Shown in pieces: positions 8,873-18,169 of a stretch of 64,000 bases of DNA. The DNA comes from Agrobacterium vitis (lineage in GTDB: Bacteria > Pseudomonadota > Alphaproteobacteria > Rhizobiales > Rhizobiaceae), in NCBI RefSeq assembly GCF_037039395.1, contig NZ_CP146242.1:2553001-2617000 (forward strand), written 5' to 3'. Each line of letters opens with the position of its first letter. The stretch's first letter is position 1. Made by a program: the position numbers and the translations under genes. Below the pieces are notes generated by a model. It was given only the letters and a program-made list of their open reading frames with translations, was not told the DNA's origin and made no database searches.

Positions 8873-9352
8873 GTGCCTCATTCCAACACACTCTCTTCCG
8901 TTACAGGTTCCGGGCGTCTTGCACGTCTCGGCCTGTTTTTGACCATTGTATTTTCACCGATTGCTTATGCCGCACCCGCGCAGGCGGATTTTCGCGTTTG
9001 CAATGGTTCGGCCAATCTCGTCGGCGTGGCCATTGGCTACCGGGCGGCGGAAGGCTGGATCAGCGAGGGTTGGTGGCAAGTACCCGCTTCGACCTGCGCA
9101 ACGCTGATCGAAGGCGAGCTGAAATCGCGCTACTATTATCTCTACGCAGAAGATGCCGCCCGCGGTGGCCGCTGGACTGGCAATGTCAACATGTGCGTGG
9201 CGGAAAACGAGTTCAAGATCGTTGGCGTCGGGGATTGTTTCAAGCGCGGTTACCAGCAAATGGGTTTCAAGGAATATGACACGGGCCGCCAGGGGAGCTG
9301 GATGGTTCAGTTGTCCGACACGCCCGGCACGCAGGAAGGCCAGAAGCAATGA
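8873..9352 (+). CDS. DUF1036 secreted protein
   Basis: The mature part is a DUF1036 domain: ADFRVCNGSANLVGVAIGYR, EGWWQVPASTC, YYYLYAEDAARGG and a closing GYQQMGFKEYDTG. The spaced cysteines probably form disulphides in the periplasm. The start is uncertain. GTG at 8873 follows GGAAG and gives a normal signal peptide ending near AYAAPAQA; GTG at 8690 is the longest option. The stop overlaps the pyk start as ATGA, so the two are translationally coupled, an arrangement I recall as recurring in rhizobia. The molecular function is unknown. Confidence 0.8.
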   Translation: MPHSNTLSSVTGSGRLARLGLFLTIVFSPIAYAAPAQADFRVCNGSANLVGVAIGYRAAEGWISEGWWQVPASTCATLIEGELKSRYYYLYAEDAARGGRWTGNVNMCVAENEFKIVGVGDCFKRGYQQMGFKEYDTGRQGSWMVQLSDTPGTQEGQKQ

Positions 9353-10788
9353 AGCGTAACCGCAAAGTCAAAATTCTAGCAACGCTTGGACCGGCTTCGC
9401 AAGATGAAGCCATGATCCGCAAGCTGCATGAGGCTGGCGCCGATCTTTTCCGTATCAACATGAGCCATGCCAGCCACGATGTGATGCGTACGCTGATCCA
9501 GCGCATCCGCAATGTCGAAGCTGCTTGCGGGCGCCCGATCGGCATTCTCGCCGATTTGCAAGGCCCCAAGCTGCGGGTCGGCAAATTTGCCAATACCTCG
9601 GTGGAATTGAAGCCCGGCCAGACATTCACCCTCGACAGCAACGAGGCTCCTGGTGATGAAAACCGGGTCTATCTGCCGCACCCGGAAATCCTGGAGGCCG
9701 TCAAGGTTGGCCATCGCCTGTTGATCGATGATGGCAAGCTGCATCTGCGTGCCGAAAAATGCGACGGCAAGACCATTGTCTGTAGCGTGGTGTCTGGCAC
9801 CAAGATTTCCGACCGCAAGGGCGTCAGCCTGCCCGATACCATCCTTGCGACCGGCGTGCTGACCGACAAGGACCGCGCCGATCTGGATGCTGTTCTGGCC
9901 ACCAATGATGTCGATTGGGTCGCGCTGTCCTTCATCCAGCGTCCTGAGGATCTGGCCGAGGTGCGCAAGATCGCTCGTGGACGCGTCGGGCTGATGTCGA
10001 AAATCGAAAAGCCGCAGGCGCTGGAACGGATCGACGAGATCATCGAACTGTCCGACGCCTTGATGGTGGCGCGTGGAGATCTTGGCGTGGAAATGCCGCT
10101 GGAGGCCGTTCCCGGCATTCAGAAACAATTGATTCGTGCCTGCCGCCGTGAAGGCAAGCCGGTGGTCGTGGCCACCCAGATGCTGGAGTCGATGATTTCA
10201 GCGCCGGTTCCAACGCGCGCCGAAGTCTCCGACGTGGCGACAGCCGTGTTCGAAGGCGCCGATGCCATCATGCTGTCGGCTGAATCCGCTTCCGGCCAGT
10301 ATCCGGTCGAAGCGGTCTCGACCATGGCGTCGATTGCCCGCACCATCGAGCGAGAGCCGCATTATCCCGGCATTATCTATGCCCAGCGCCCGCAGCCGGA
10401 AGCAACCGGCGCTGACGCGATTTCGTTGGCAGCCCGCCAGATTGCCGAGACCCTGAAGCTGACGGCCATCGTCTGTTACACGTCGTCAGGTAATACCGGG
10501 CTTCGCGCTTCGCGTGAGCGTCCCGAAGTGCCGATCCTGGCGCTGTCGCCGGTGGTTCAGACGGCGCGCCGCCTGTCGCTGGTCTGGGGCCTGCATTGTG
10601 TCGTTTCCGAGGAGCCAACCGATCTGGATGACATGGTCAACAGGGCCTGCCGCATCGTGGTGTCGGAAGAGTTTGGCAAGCCGGGCGACCGGGTGATCAT
10701 TTCTGCTGGTGTGCCATTGGGAACGCCGGGCGCCACCAATATGCTGCGCATCGCCTATATCGGTCCGGATGGCCTGTCCGGCGTCTGA
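9349..10788 (+). CDS. pyk: pyruvate kinase
   Basis: This 479-residue enzyme converts phosphoenolpyruvate and ADP to pyruvate and ATP. The barrel begins at once (VKILATLGPASQD) and contains the substrate-loop segment RINMSHAS, the catalytic KIEKPQAL and the signature ALMVARGDLGVEMP. VVVATQMLESM and GADAIMLSAESA follow, and the allosteric C-domain ends the protein. Length and motif order are normal. The start ATG overlaps the DUF1036 stop, and a hairpin terminator follows at 10805. Confidence 0.96.
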   Translation: MKRNRKVKILATLGPASQDEAMIRKLHEAGADLFRINMSHASHDVMRTLIQRIRNVEAACGRPIGILADLQGPKLRVGKFANTSVELKPGQTFTLDSNEAPGDENRVYLPHPEILEAVKVGHRLLIDDGKLHLRAEKCDGKTIVCSVVSGTKISDRKGVSLPDTILATGVLTDKDRADLDAVLATNDVDWVALSFIQRPEDLAEVRKIARGRVGLMSKIEKPQALERIDEIIELSDALMVARGDLGVEMPLEAVPGIQKQLIRACRREGKPVVVATQMLESMISAPVPTRAEVSDVATAVFEGADAIMLSAESASGQYPVEAVSTMASIARTIEREPHYPGIIYAQRPQPEATGADAISLAARQIAETLKLTAIVCYTSSGNTGLRASRERPEVPILALSPVVQTARRLSLVWGLHCVVSEEPTDLDDMVNRACRIVVSEEFGKPGDRVIISAGVPLGTPGATNMLRIAYIGPDGLSGV

Positions 10789-10804
10789 CAGTGCTAAGCC
10801 CTGC

Positions 10805-10833
10805 AAGGCGAGGTGCGAATGCATCCTCGCCTT
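10805..10833 (+). terminator. pyk terminator hairpin
   Basis: A 9-bp stem, AAGGCGAGG with CCTCGCCTT, encloses an 11-base loop 16 bases after the pyk stop. The T tract is short. Confidence 0.65.
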
Positions 10834-11147
10834 TAAGGCCCTATGCCGTAGAAGTATTTGAAAAGAGAATGTGAGAGGTCACCTTCTGTGACCCTTCTGA
10901 CCGTCCATATATCCGAGAAATTCTAGTGCCGCTTGTCAGGGATGACGGGCGGCGTTTTTCGTGACATGCGCTGCCAGAGGGCCGATTTAGCGGACTGAGA
11001 CCTGCGATTCGGTCTGGTAAAATCCGATGGGAACAGCCGCAGATGGCGTGTCCTGAGTTTTCTAAAATCCAGGGCGGATGCCGTCATGGTGTGAGCCTAC
11101 GGCACCATTCCACTGTGAAATTTCATTCGATTTGCGGAATTATATAG

Positions 11148-11169
11148 AAATTCCTAATATTAGGAATTT
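11148..11169. promoter_or_regulatory. 22-base perfect palindrome
   Basis: AAATTCCTAAT is followed directly by its exact reverse complement. It sits in the 645-base gene-free, AT-rich stretch 10789-11433 between convergent genes. It could be an operator or the remnant of a palindromic repeat. Besides this and the hairpins at 10805 and 11205 I see nothing in that stretch. Confidence 0.45.
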
Positions 11170-11204
11170 TGAAATATCGCCCCGTAATATCGATAGCGCA
11201 AAAT

Positions 11205-11236
11205 AATAAAGTCGCCTTGGGAGAGGCGACTTTATT
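11205..11236. terminator. bidirectional terminator hairpin
   Basis: A perfect 12-bp stem, AATAAAGTCGCC with GGCGACTTTATT, encloses an 8-base loop with A/T-rich flanks. It lies between pyk and the convergent alpha/beta hydrolase gene and probably ends transcription of the latter. Confidence 0.7.
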
Positions 11237-11433
11237 ACTTATAAATTATTCAATAACTCAGAAATATAAATAGACTATAAATTCGTCTTTGATAATATTG
11301 CAGTTCTAAATTGGTTTGTTACTATGCCTATAGTTTTGCTCCAATTTGATTGTGATGTCAAGGACACAATCCCCTTGGTTGTAGATAGCCGATGTCGGTG
11401 GTTATCGAGACTCTTAAGTAGCTGCCAATTTTA

Positions 11434-12441
11434 TCAGTTTGTTGACATTTCAAAAGCATCACCGATTTTCCTGGCCAAAGACCCAAGATCACGGTCGTGG
11501 CCGGCTATTTTTTCAATGGCGGCAACCGCCAGATCTGTGACGCAATAATCCGGCTTGTGTCCTAAATGTCGTACCCAGACCAGTTCTGCGTCTGCAATGT
11601 CGCGAGCAAGACCAACGGAGTGAATATCGGCCAGAACGATGGCATCACTGTCACCGGTGACAATCACGGTGGGCGCCCGTATTTCGGAGTAGCGAGGTGC
11701 CATGCGGGTGACATAAGCATGCAAGCCGAAAACATCGATGGCATTGTGACGAAAGGTGCTGGGCCGCAGAACCAGGGTGGGAGCGGTTCGGGCCATATAA
11801 TCATCCGGACGTGGATTGGGAGCGAAGACTGCCCCGATGGCTCCATCCATTTTGGCAAGCCCAGCCAGTGGTGCAAGGGTGCGGGCAAAGAGGGGCCCGA
11901 TGATTGGTGTTGCCGTCAGATGGTAATGCCAATCGACCCCACCGGGCCATGGATGGGTGGCAGGGGCCAGAAAAAGCAAACCCGCCGTCTTTTCTGGATG
12001 GAGAACAGCAAAGCTTGCCGCAATAGCACCGCCAAAGGAATGGCCGATGATAATGGCCCGCGACACGCCAATGGCGTCCATGGCCTCGGCGATGGCGTTT
12101 GCCTGGCCATCTGGTGTGTCGTTTTGCGGACCACCACGCGGCGAATAGCCATGACCCGGCCTGTCCACGAAGATCAGATCCGCGCGTCCCTCAAGGGCCG
12201 GACGAAATGCCTCGGCCTGATCGCGCAAATTACCACTGGCGCCATGAATGAACAGCAGCGGTGGCAGATCGGCGCTTTCAGACGCCGGAATATGCAGAAG
12301 GTTGAGATGGGTGTCTCTTATCGGGACGAGCGTGCCAATATTCGGATTGTCAATGATGATCTGTCTTATTTTGACTGTGGAAAACACCCAGGCTACAATC
12401 AGGGGTGTAGTGACGATGGCAAGGATCAGAATTGCAGGCAT
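11434..12441 (-). CDS. alpha/beta hydrolase, membrane-anchored
   Basis: This 335-residue protein starts with one hydrophobic helix (MPAILILAIVTTPLIVAWVF) that should anchor it in the inner membrane. An alpha/beta-hydrolase fold follows. The oxyanion segment is LFIHGASGN, the nucleophile elbow is GHSFGG (serine), the acid is probably in VIVTGDSDAIV and the histidine in HLGHKPDY. The triad looks complete, so it should be an active esterase, lipase or peptidase-like hydrolase. The substrate is not identifiable and no operon partner is present. Confidence 0.85.
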   Translation of the reverse strand: MPAILILAIVTTPLIVAWVFSTVKIRQIIIDNPNIGTLVPIRDTHLNLLHIPASESADLPPLLFIHGASGNLRDQAEAFRPALEGRADLIFVDRPGHGYSPRGGPQNDTPDGQANAIAEAMDAIGVSRAIIIGHSFGGAIAASFAVLHPEKTAGLLFLAPATHPWPGGVDWHYHLTATPIIGPLFARTLAPLAGLAKMDGAIGAVFAPNPRPDDYMARTAPTLVLRPSTFRHNAIDVFGLHAYVTRMAPRYSEIRAPTVIVTGDSDAIVLADIHSVGLARDIADAELVWVRHLGHKPDYCVTDLAVAAIEKIAGHDRDLGSLARKIGDAFEMSTN

Positions 12442-12632
12442 GGCATATGGGTTCCTGCTGCGTCATTGCGTAAAGCGGCTCAGCTATCCGATAGATGACG
12501 CAGAAAATTTAATCAGCGATGGCCTCTTCATCCGCATAACAAAGCATGGGGCGCGTGGAGTGAGAAAGGTAAGATAGCCTTCGGCGTTCCCAAAACCACC
12601 ATCCTTAGGGGCACAGCAGGGATGACAGCGCC

Positions 12633-12689
12633 GTGCGTTTTATAAAATGCACAAAGGATGCTGTAACACTTTAAATCTACTGCATCCGC
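12633..12689 (+). repeat. family A element, partial copy 2
   Basis: It begins with the near-palindrome GTGCGTTTTATAAAATGCAC and continues as AAAGGATGCTGTAACACTTT into a CTGCAT end. It lacks the long stem seen in copy 1. It lies in the short gap between two minus-strand genes. Confidence 0.65.
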
Positions 12690-12701
12690 AATGGGTCATG
12701 A

Positions 12702-13502
12702 TTACGTCCGGGCGCCTGCCAGCTTCTCGGAAAGCTCGGTCACGGTCTTCTGGGCGGCGCGGTCGGCGGGATAGATGGACAGGTAGCGCTGCCAGGCTTC
12801 CAGCGCCTTTTGATCGCTGCCGGTCTCGGCCAGAATATTGGCGAGCATTTCCAGCGCGCCGAAATGGCGCGGTTCGATGGCCAAGACGTGATTGAGATCG
12901 GAAATCGCTTTGCGGTAATTGCCCTGGCTATAATGCAGGCTGGCGCGGTGGCCCCAGCCATTGGCATAATCAGGTTCCAACACGATCGCCTGATCGAGGA
13001 AGTCCAGTGCGGCGGCGTTCTTCTTGTCTTTGATCGCCTTGTCGGCCCATTGCATCAACAGATTGACGGTTGGGCTGCCGGAATTCGACCAATCCGCCAT
13101 CACGGCAGCGGCAATCGCCTTGGCTGCCTCCGGCTGGCGTTCGCGTTTCAACTGGGTCAGCAATTCGTCCGCAGGCTTGCCGGATAGAGCTGCGGTGTCG
13201 CTGCGGTCTTCCAGACGCTCAACCTCGCCCTGCTGCGGAGATGGGTCTTGCTGTGGAGATAATGGCGGCTGGCCATCCTTGTCCGCTCTCGGCTCACCCG
13301 TCTCAGGATGGTTCGGCTCAGGTTGAAGGTCCGGCGTGAAGGGCAGGGCAGGCGGCATAGGCTGGCTGGGTGCCGCGTCTGGCCCTTCCTGCGCAAAAGT
13401 GATGTCCTGCGCAAACGTCATGGCGGCAGGCCCGGCGAGGGCGCTGGCAACCAGAATACAGGCCGTGAGAATCAGGTGAGTGAACAAACGAACAGAGCGC
13501 AT
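12702..13502 (-). CDS. secreted TPR protein
   Basis: This 266-residue protein has a signal peptide (ending near ASALAG), a Pro/Gln/Glu-rich linker over about residues 35-95, and C-terminal TPR units from about residue 150. In those units, ALDFLDQAIVLEPDYANGW, AISDLNHVLAIEPRHFGAL and ALEAWQRYLSIYPADRAA show the 34-residue spacing. TPR proteins are scaffolds for protein contacts; this one should act in the periplasm. No enzyme domain is visible and the partner is unknown. Confidence 0.82.
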   Translation of the reverse strand: MRSVRLFTHLILTACILVASALAGPAAMTFAQDITFAQEGPDAAPSQPMPPALPFTPDLQPEPNHPETGEPRADKDGQPPLSPQQDPSPQQGEVERLEDRSDTAALSGKPADELLTQLKRERQPEAAKAIAAAVMADWSNSGSPTVNLLMQWADKAIKDKKNAAALDFLDQAIVLEPDYANGWGHRASLHYSQGNYRKAISDLNHVLAIEPRHFGALEMLANILAETGSDQKALEAWQRYLSIYPADRAAQKTVTELSEKLAGART

Positions 13503-13610
13503 GCAGGTAATCTACCGTGCATGCGCTCTGTTTCAAACCGAATTCTGCGATTGACCGAAGTCCACGCATCACAGCGAGGTGATGCCGCTCTCCCGCAGGA
13601 GAGGTTTCGA

Positions 13611-13736
13611 TCAGCCCTGACGGGCCTTGAAACGCGGGTTCTGCTTGTTGATGATGTAAACGCGACCCTTGCGGCGAACCAGACGGTTGTCGCGGTGACG
13701 TGCCTTAAGCGCTTTCAGCGAATTCTTGATCTTCAT
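13611..13736 (-). CDS. rpmJ: 50S ribosomal protein L36
   Basis: This 41-residue basic protein begins [18 protein letters not shown], continues [20 protein letters not shown] and ends QG. It is the cysteine-free (zinc-independent, C-minus) form of L36 common in alphaproteobacteria, with the typical length. It lies between the TPR gene and purK on the same strand. The non-coding DNA between it and purK (13737-13898) holds GC-rich palindromes that may serve as terminator or promoter. Confidence 0.95.
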   Translation of the reverse strand: MKIKNSLKALKARHRDNRLVRRKGRVYIINKQNPRFKARQG

Positions 13737-13898
13737 TTTTAGATCCGCATGGTTGCCAGGGAACTGTGTGGTTCCACCGGGATGTATATCGACGAAAAAC
13801 GCACCGCGGGGCGCGCTGTTTCAGGGTTGGTGGCACATACCCCGGCTTAACCCGGCATGTCAACCGGAAAACCGGGCATTTTGCCCGTTGATGGTAGG

Positions 13899-14954
13899 TT
13901 ATTCCCGGTTCCTGACCTCGGTGACATGTCCCATTTTGCGGCCGGGCCGTGCTTCGGCCTTGCCATAGAGATGGACGAGCACACCCGGCTTCGCCAGCCA
14001 ATCTGGAACAGCATCAATGTCGTCGCCGATCAGATTGGTCATGACGCAATCGCCGTGGCGGGCCGGATCGCCCAGCGGCAAGCCGGCAACGGCGCGGACA
14101 TGCTGTTCGAATTGCGAGATCACGCAGGCCGCTTCCGTCCAATGACCGGAATTGTGGACACGCGGGGCCATTTCATTGGCGATCAGGCTGCCATCGGCCA
14201 TCAGGAACAGCTCGAGACCCACCACGCCGACATAGTCGAGACCGCTCAGCAGTTTTTCCGCCGCACTTTTGGCGGCAGCGGCGGTCTGCGGCGAAATCGA
14301 CGCAGGCACGGTGGAGGTGTGCAGAATGCCGTCGCGATGAATGTTTTCAGCCGGATCGTAGCAGGCGATTTCGCCTGATATCGAACGGGCGGCGATGATC
14401 GAGATTTCCCGCGCAAACGGCACGAAGCCTTCGAGAATCAGCGGCACGGCGCCAAGAGCCTGATAGCCGCCACTGGCCTCGTCCCCCTTGCGATAGACCC
14501 GCTGGCCCTTGCCGTCATAGCCGAAGCGCCGGGTTTTAAGCACGCCTTCGCCACCGAATTCGGCCAATGCCTGCTCCAGGTCCGCCTGGCTGTCGACGGT
14601 GCGAAACGGGGCGGTGGCAATGCCATTGTCGTTGAGGAAGCGCTTTTCGCTCAACCTGTCCTGGGACACGGCGAGCGCCTTGGCTGGGGGGTAGACCGGC
14701 ACGGTGCACGCCAGGGCTTCGGCGGCTGCGACCGGCACGTTTTCAAATTCATAGGTGACCACGTCGCAACTGGCGGCCAGTTCGGCAAGGGCTGCCTCGT
14801 CGGCGTAATCGGCGGTGATCTGCCGGTTGGCGACCTGGGCCGCCGGACAGTCGGCCTGCGGTTCCAGCACGATGGTCTTCAGCCCCAGCCTTGCTGCGGC
14901 CATGGCAAGCATGCGGCCAAGCTGGCCGCCGCCGATAATTCCAATGGTCTTCAC
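13899..14954 (-). CDS. purK: N5-carboxyaminoimidazole ribonucleotide synthase
   Basis: This 351-residue ATP-grasp enzyme carboxylates AIR with ATP and bicarbonate in purine synthesis. The N-terminal GIIGGGQLGRMLAMAAARLG is the PurK signature. It is followed by VVTYEFENVP, the ATP-binding loop KTRRFGYDGKGQ and the metal-binding EMAPRVHNSGHWT. It lies 27 bases downstream of purE in the same direction, the usual purEK operon order. Confidence 0.96.
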   Translation of the reverse strand: MKTIGIIGGGQLGRMLAMAAARLGLKTIVLEPQADCPAAQVANRQITADYADEAALAELAASCDVVTYEFENVPVAAAEALACTVPVYPPAKALAVSQDRLSEKRFLNDNGIATAPFRTVDSQADLEQALAEFGGEGVLKTRRFGYDGKGQRVYRKGDEASGGYQALGAVPLILEGFVPFAREISIIAARSISGEIACYDPAENIHRDGILHTSTVPASISPQTAAAAKSAAEKLLSGLDYVGVVGLELFLMADGSLIANEMAPRVHNSGHWTEAACVISQFEQHVRAVAGLPLGDPARHGDCVMTNLIGDDIDAVPDWLAKPGVLVHLYGKAEARPGRKMGHVTEVRNRE

Positions 14955-14981
14955 GCGTGTGATCCGTACAGTTTATAAGCC

Positions 14982-15482
14982 TCAGGGAGCTTCGTCGGTG
15001 GGATAGTCGGCAACGGCGGCAGTCTGGTTGTCGGTCCAGTCGTCCAGCCGGTCGGCGAGATCGGCATCCTGCAACGCCAGCACCCGTGCCGCCAGCAGGG
15101 CGGCATTGACGGCGCCGGCCCGGCCGATGGCGAGCGTTCCGACCGGAATGCCGGCTGGCATCTGCACGATGGAATAGAGACTGTCGAGGCCGGACATGGT
15201 TTTCGACTGGACCGGCACGCCGAAAACCGGAAGCGCTGTCATCGAGGCGACCATGCCGGGCAGGTGGGCGGCCCCGCCAGCTCCGGCGATAATCACCTGG
15301 AAGCCTTCGTCGCGCGCGCCCTTGGAAAAGGCGACCATGCGGTCTGGGGTGCGATGGGCCGAGACGATGCGCGCCTCGTAGCTGACGCCAAGTGCGTCCA
15401 GGGTGTCGGCAGCGTTCTTCATGGTTTCCCAGTCGGACTGGCTTCCCATGATGATGGCGACGGGCGGTCTTTCATCCTGCAT
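14982..15482 (-). CDS. purE: N5-CAIR mutase (class I PurE)
   Basis: This 166-residue enzyme moves the carboxylate of N5-CAIR to give CAIR. Motifs are [16 protein letters not shown] at the phosphate-binding N-terminus, the catalytic-histidine segment [21 protein letters not shown], and GVPVQSK. The presence of purK makes it the class I type. The ATG at 15482 was chosen over a TTG at 15506 because an AAAGGG site precedes it. A DUF465 gene ends 16 bases upstream and may be co-transcribed. Confidence 0.96.
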   Translation of the reverse strand: MQDERPPVAIIMGSQSDWETMKNAADTLDALGVSYEARIVSAHRTPDRMVAFSKGARDEGFQVIIAGAGGAAHLPGMVASMTALPVFGVPVQSKTMSGLDSLYSIVQMPAGIPVGTLAIGRAGAVNAALLAARVLALQDADLADRLDDWTDNQTAAVADYPTDEAP

Positions 15483-15498
15483 CGGCGGCACCCTTTTC

Positions 15499-15702
15499 TC
15501 AGGCAATGATATCGGGAATGAGCTGATCTTCCAGTTTGGTCAGCCTGTCCTTGATGGCAAGCTTTTTCTTCTTCATCCGCTGGATCCGCAAGGCATCGCA
15601 GCCGACCTGAACCATGGCGTTGATCGCAGCATCATAATCCTCGTGTTCCTGACGAAGGCGTGCGAGTTGAAGCCTTGTATCCGCGTGGTCCTGATCCGGC
15701 AT
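15499..15702 (-). CDS. DUF465 (YdcH-like) small protein
   Basis: This 67-residue charged helical protein contains [18 protein letters not shown] and the conserved basic patch [18 protein letters not shown], which mark the DUF465/YdcH family. The function is unknown; the fold is a helical hairpin. It ends 16 bases before purE and is probably the first gene of that operon. The ATG at 15702 gives the family length, while a longer in-frame start adds a cysteine-rich stretch that is not family-like. Confidence 0.82.
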   Translation of the reverse strand: MPDQDHADTRLQLARLRQEHEDYDAAINAMVQVGCDALRIQRMKKKKLAIKDRLTKLEDQLIPDIIA

Positions 15703-16043
15703 CCGTCTGTCCCCATCTTGTCGCTGGCTGCATCTATTTCTGATGCATGGTGGAATGGCGCAAGCTCCTATCACCAAACGTCGGTAACGGGAAGTTAGCC
15801 CTTTCGCATAATTTCATCGGCAGCGGCTGTGTCTTTCAGTCCATCAATTTTCTTTGCGTTTAGAGAGGCCTAACGCATGGGAGTGACCCGAGATGGGAAG
15901 CGTCGCCTGTGCCAACATGAAATTGCCCTCATAAATTCAGGTTTTCGCCTTAGACATCGGCAAGCGATCGTGTCACACTGCTGTCGCAAACCAAGAAGCT
16001 CCAGCGATGGATGCTGGAGGTTGAAAAGGAAGGATAGAATCAA

Positions 16044-16217
16044 ATGACCATTCAGGCTCATATTGAATCGCTTGCCAAGAAGCATGGAGTTTTGGAGGAG
16101 AAACTACATGCCGCCCTTTCCTCTCCCTCGACCGACGACAAGGAAATTCTGGAACTCAAGCGCCTCAAATTGCGCCTCAAGGATGAAATGGAGCGCCTGA
16201 AGTCAACACGACATTAA
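16044..16217 (+). CDS. second DUF465 (YdcH-like) small protein
   Basis: This 57-residue protein begins MTIQAHIESLAKKHGVLEEK and ends with LKRLKLRLKDEMERLKS, the canonical DUF465 pattern of two helices. A good GAAGGA ribosome site precedes the ATG. It is transcribed away from the purEK-linked copy, so the two paralogues lie about 340 bases apart and divergently. The gap 15703-16043 shows only probable promoter DNA. The function is unknown. Confidence 0.85.
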   Translation: MTIQAHIESLAKKHGVLEEKLHAALSSPSTDDKEILELKRLKLRLKDEMERLKSTRH

Positions 16218-16225
16218 AGGCTGGA

Positions 16226-16350
16226 TGATGCCCCCTTAAATCGGGCCCGATTTAAGGATTTCATACAGTCAACAGGCCCTTTGAATCGTCAGTCGGCGGA
16301 TGAATTGTCTCACTTACTTTGTGCGTTTTACAAAACGCACGGTGATGTAG
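16226..16350 (-). repeat. family A element, copy 3
   Basis: Read on the minus strand it has the same order as copy 1. A GTGCGTTTTGTAAAACGCAC dyad comes first, followed by a 24-base perfect palindrome at 16234-16257 built on CCTTAAATCGGG. It covers a large part of the gene-free stretch 16218-16608. The rest of that stretch has a short hairpin near 16437-16470 and no gene that I can support. Confidence 0.72.
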
Positions 16351-16608
16351 CGTTACCGCCGCTGTCTTGATACTCTTTCCATGATCCAGGAGCGCCAAAC
16401 ATTGCCGCTCTTGACCGAAACCAGGCTCCGAAGCGCTGATTGCCTTCGGGGCCTTTTTTGTGGGTTGTTTTGGGAAGTGGGATCACTCGGTGCTATAAAC
16501 GATTGGGAGCGCCAGAGGCGCTGTGGCGAACGAAATATTCGCGCCGGTCATGCCGATATTGGCACGGCTTTATTGTCACGCCGGTCCCCATGCGAACCGA
16601 TCCCACCG

Positions 16609-16869
16609 TCAGTTCCAGAACTGGTCCAGCCACAGGTTCAGCCGGTTGAAGCCGGAATTGTTGACCGAGTAGATCCGCTTGGTGCCCTGAGTGGCCACTG
16701 TCACCAGATTGCAATCCAGCAGCGCCTTCAAATGTTGGGAGACGGCCGGCCGGCTGATCGGCAGGCCCTTGGCCAGATCGTTTACCGTGCGGGGTGCACG
16801 GCGTAACTCTTCCAGCAAATGGCGTCGGTTGGGATCGGCAATAGCCGAGAATGGATCGATTGTCGTCAT
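16609..16869 (-). CDS. ArsR-family transcriptional regulator
   Basis: This 86-residue winged helix-turn-helix protein has FSAIADPNRRHLLEELR at the start, the recognition segment ISRPAVSQHLKALLDCNLV and a YSVNN wing. It lacks the ELCVCDL metal site of ArsR/SmtB, so the metal-sensing type is unlikely. It resembles the short SdpR/YczG-like branch often paired with SRPBCC (AHSA1) genes, but no such gene is adjacent. The ligand and targets are unknown; the TSUP gene upstream on the same strand is a possible target. Confidence 0.82.
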   Translation of the reverse strand: MTTIDPFSAIADPNRRHLLEELRRAPRTVNDLAKGLPISRPAVSQHLKALLDCNLVTVATQGTKRIYSVNNSGFNRLNLWLDQFWN

Positions 16870-17051
16870 ATGCGCAAGCTATGATACATCCTGCCGTCCG
16901 GCAAGCGCAATTGTGCGATGCGAAAATGCAATTTTATCGGGATTTTGATTGTCGTCAATTTTGCAATCCCCTTCTGTGGCAAATGTCTTATCCCGCGTCT
17001 TGAGATATTTGCAAAAGCAATAGGATGCCCCATCGTCAATGGCCCATCGTA

Positions 17052-17819
17052 TTACAGGAAAAACAAACCGTCCCAAAACAGTTTCAGTCCGGCGATGAGC
17101 GTCATGGCATAGATCAGCGGATAGAAGGTCTGCGCCTTCATGCGCCGCACCACCATGGCGCCGGCCATGGTGGACAGCAGCGCCACCGGCAGCAGGCTGA
17201 GCGACAGGGTGAAATTGCTGAAATCCAGCTGGCCGAGTGCCATATAGGGAATGACCTTGATGGCGTTGAGGCAGGCAAAAAACCGCACGCTGGTGCCGGT
17301 ATAGGTTTTGGGGTCGAGCTTTAACGGCAGGGCATAGATTTCAAACGGTGGGCCGCCGGCATGCGCGACAAAGCTGCCATAGCCTGCCAGCGTGCCCCAG
17401 CCCGTGGCGGCCACGGCGCGCTGCGGTTTTGCCGGTCTTGCATCATGGCCTTCGCCGCGCAACCGTCGCTGGAAATAGCGCCCGGCAAACACAACCGTGA
17501 TGGCGCCGAGCACGAGCCGCATGGCATCGGCCGGGATGAGGGCCGATGTGGCCCAGCCAAAGGCGATCCCGGCAATGGCGCCGGGCAAAAGAAGGAAAAA
17601 AGTGCGCCAGTCGCCATGGTGGCGCCAGGCGTGCAGAGCGACCAGGTCCATGACCAGCAGGATCGGCAGGAAAATCGCCGCAGCCGTCATCGGCGGCACG
17701 ACGAGCGCCAGGATTGGCACACCAAGCAGACTGAAAGCGCCGCCCAGGCCGCCCTTGGACAGGCCGACCAGCATGACGGCGGGAATGGCGGCAAGCAGGA
17801 ATGAGAGATCTGGCAGCAT
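17052..17819 (-). CDS. TSUP/TauE-SafE family membrane exporter
   Basis: This 255-residue protein has about eight hydrophobic helices in two halves. The family-typical glycine-rich segment LSKGGLGGAFSLLGVPILAL near residue 20 and the second-half motif GYGSFVAHAGGPPFEIYAL are both present. TSUP proteins move sulphite, sulphoacetate or other organosulphur anions across the inner membrane. The ATG at 17819 begins the first helix directly. The adjacent minus-strand ArsR gene could regulate it. The substrate is not deducible. Confidence 0.85.
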   Translation of the reverse strand: MLPDLSFLLAAIPAVMLVGLSKGGLGGAFSLLGVPILALVVPPMTAAAIFLPILLVMDLVALHAWRHHGDWRTFFLLLPGAIAGIAFGWATSALIPADAMRLVLGAITVVFAGRYFQRRLRGEGHDARPAKPQRAVAATGWGTLAGYGSFVAHAGGPPFEIYALPLKLDPKTYTGTSVRFFACLNAIKVIPYMALGQLDFSNFTLSLSLLPVALLSTMAGAMVVRRMKAQTFYPLIYAMTLIAGLKLFWDGLFFL

Positions 17820-18021
17820 GAATGTTTGAATTTCCGCGATGGTGTCTTGGGGTGCTGGTATCTGTAGGGATGGGTATCTTCCCCACAAGGCGGCGGCTGT
17901 CTCTGACAGTTGGTGTTGATCCTTTCCTCAGTCCGGTCTATCGACTTCCTGCAAACATGGCGAGATCCTTTCGCCGCAGAGAGAGTGCCAACAAAAACGA
18001 GAGCAACAGAGGCTTCGGCAT

Positions 18022-18106
18022 CATTCTTTAAATCACAAACGGTTTAAAGAGAAAATCATGCCACAGGCATGACGTGCTACAGCACCTTATATGCCCTATA
18101 TAAAGG
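18022..18106 (-). repeat. family A element, copy 4
   Basis: On the minus strand it reads AAGGTGCTGTAGCACG, then a CATGCCTGTGGCATG dyad and a CTTTAAACCG...TTTAAAG stem, matching the layout of the other copies with more divergence. The surrounding gap 17820-18169 otherwise holds only presumed promoter DNA. Confidence 0.6.
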
Positions 18107-18169
18107 GTGCAGGGCGCTTTGGCCCGGATCGCCTCCCTTGCTCTTGCCATCAAGAAGACGGAAATCGCC

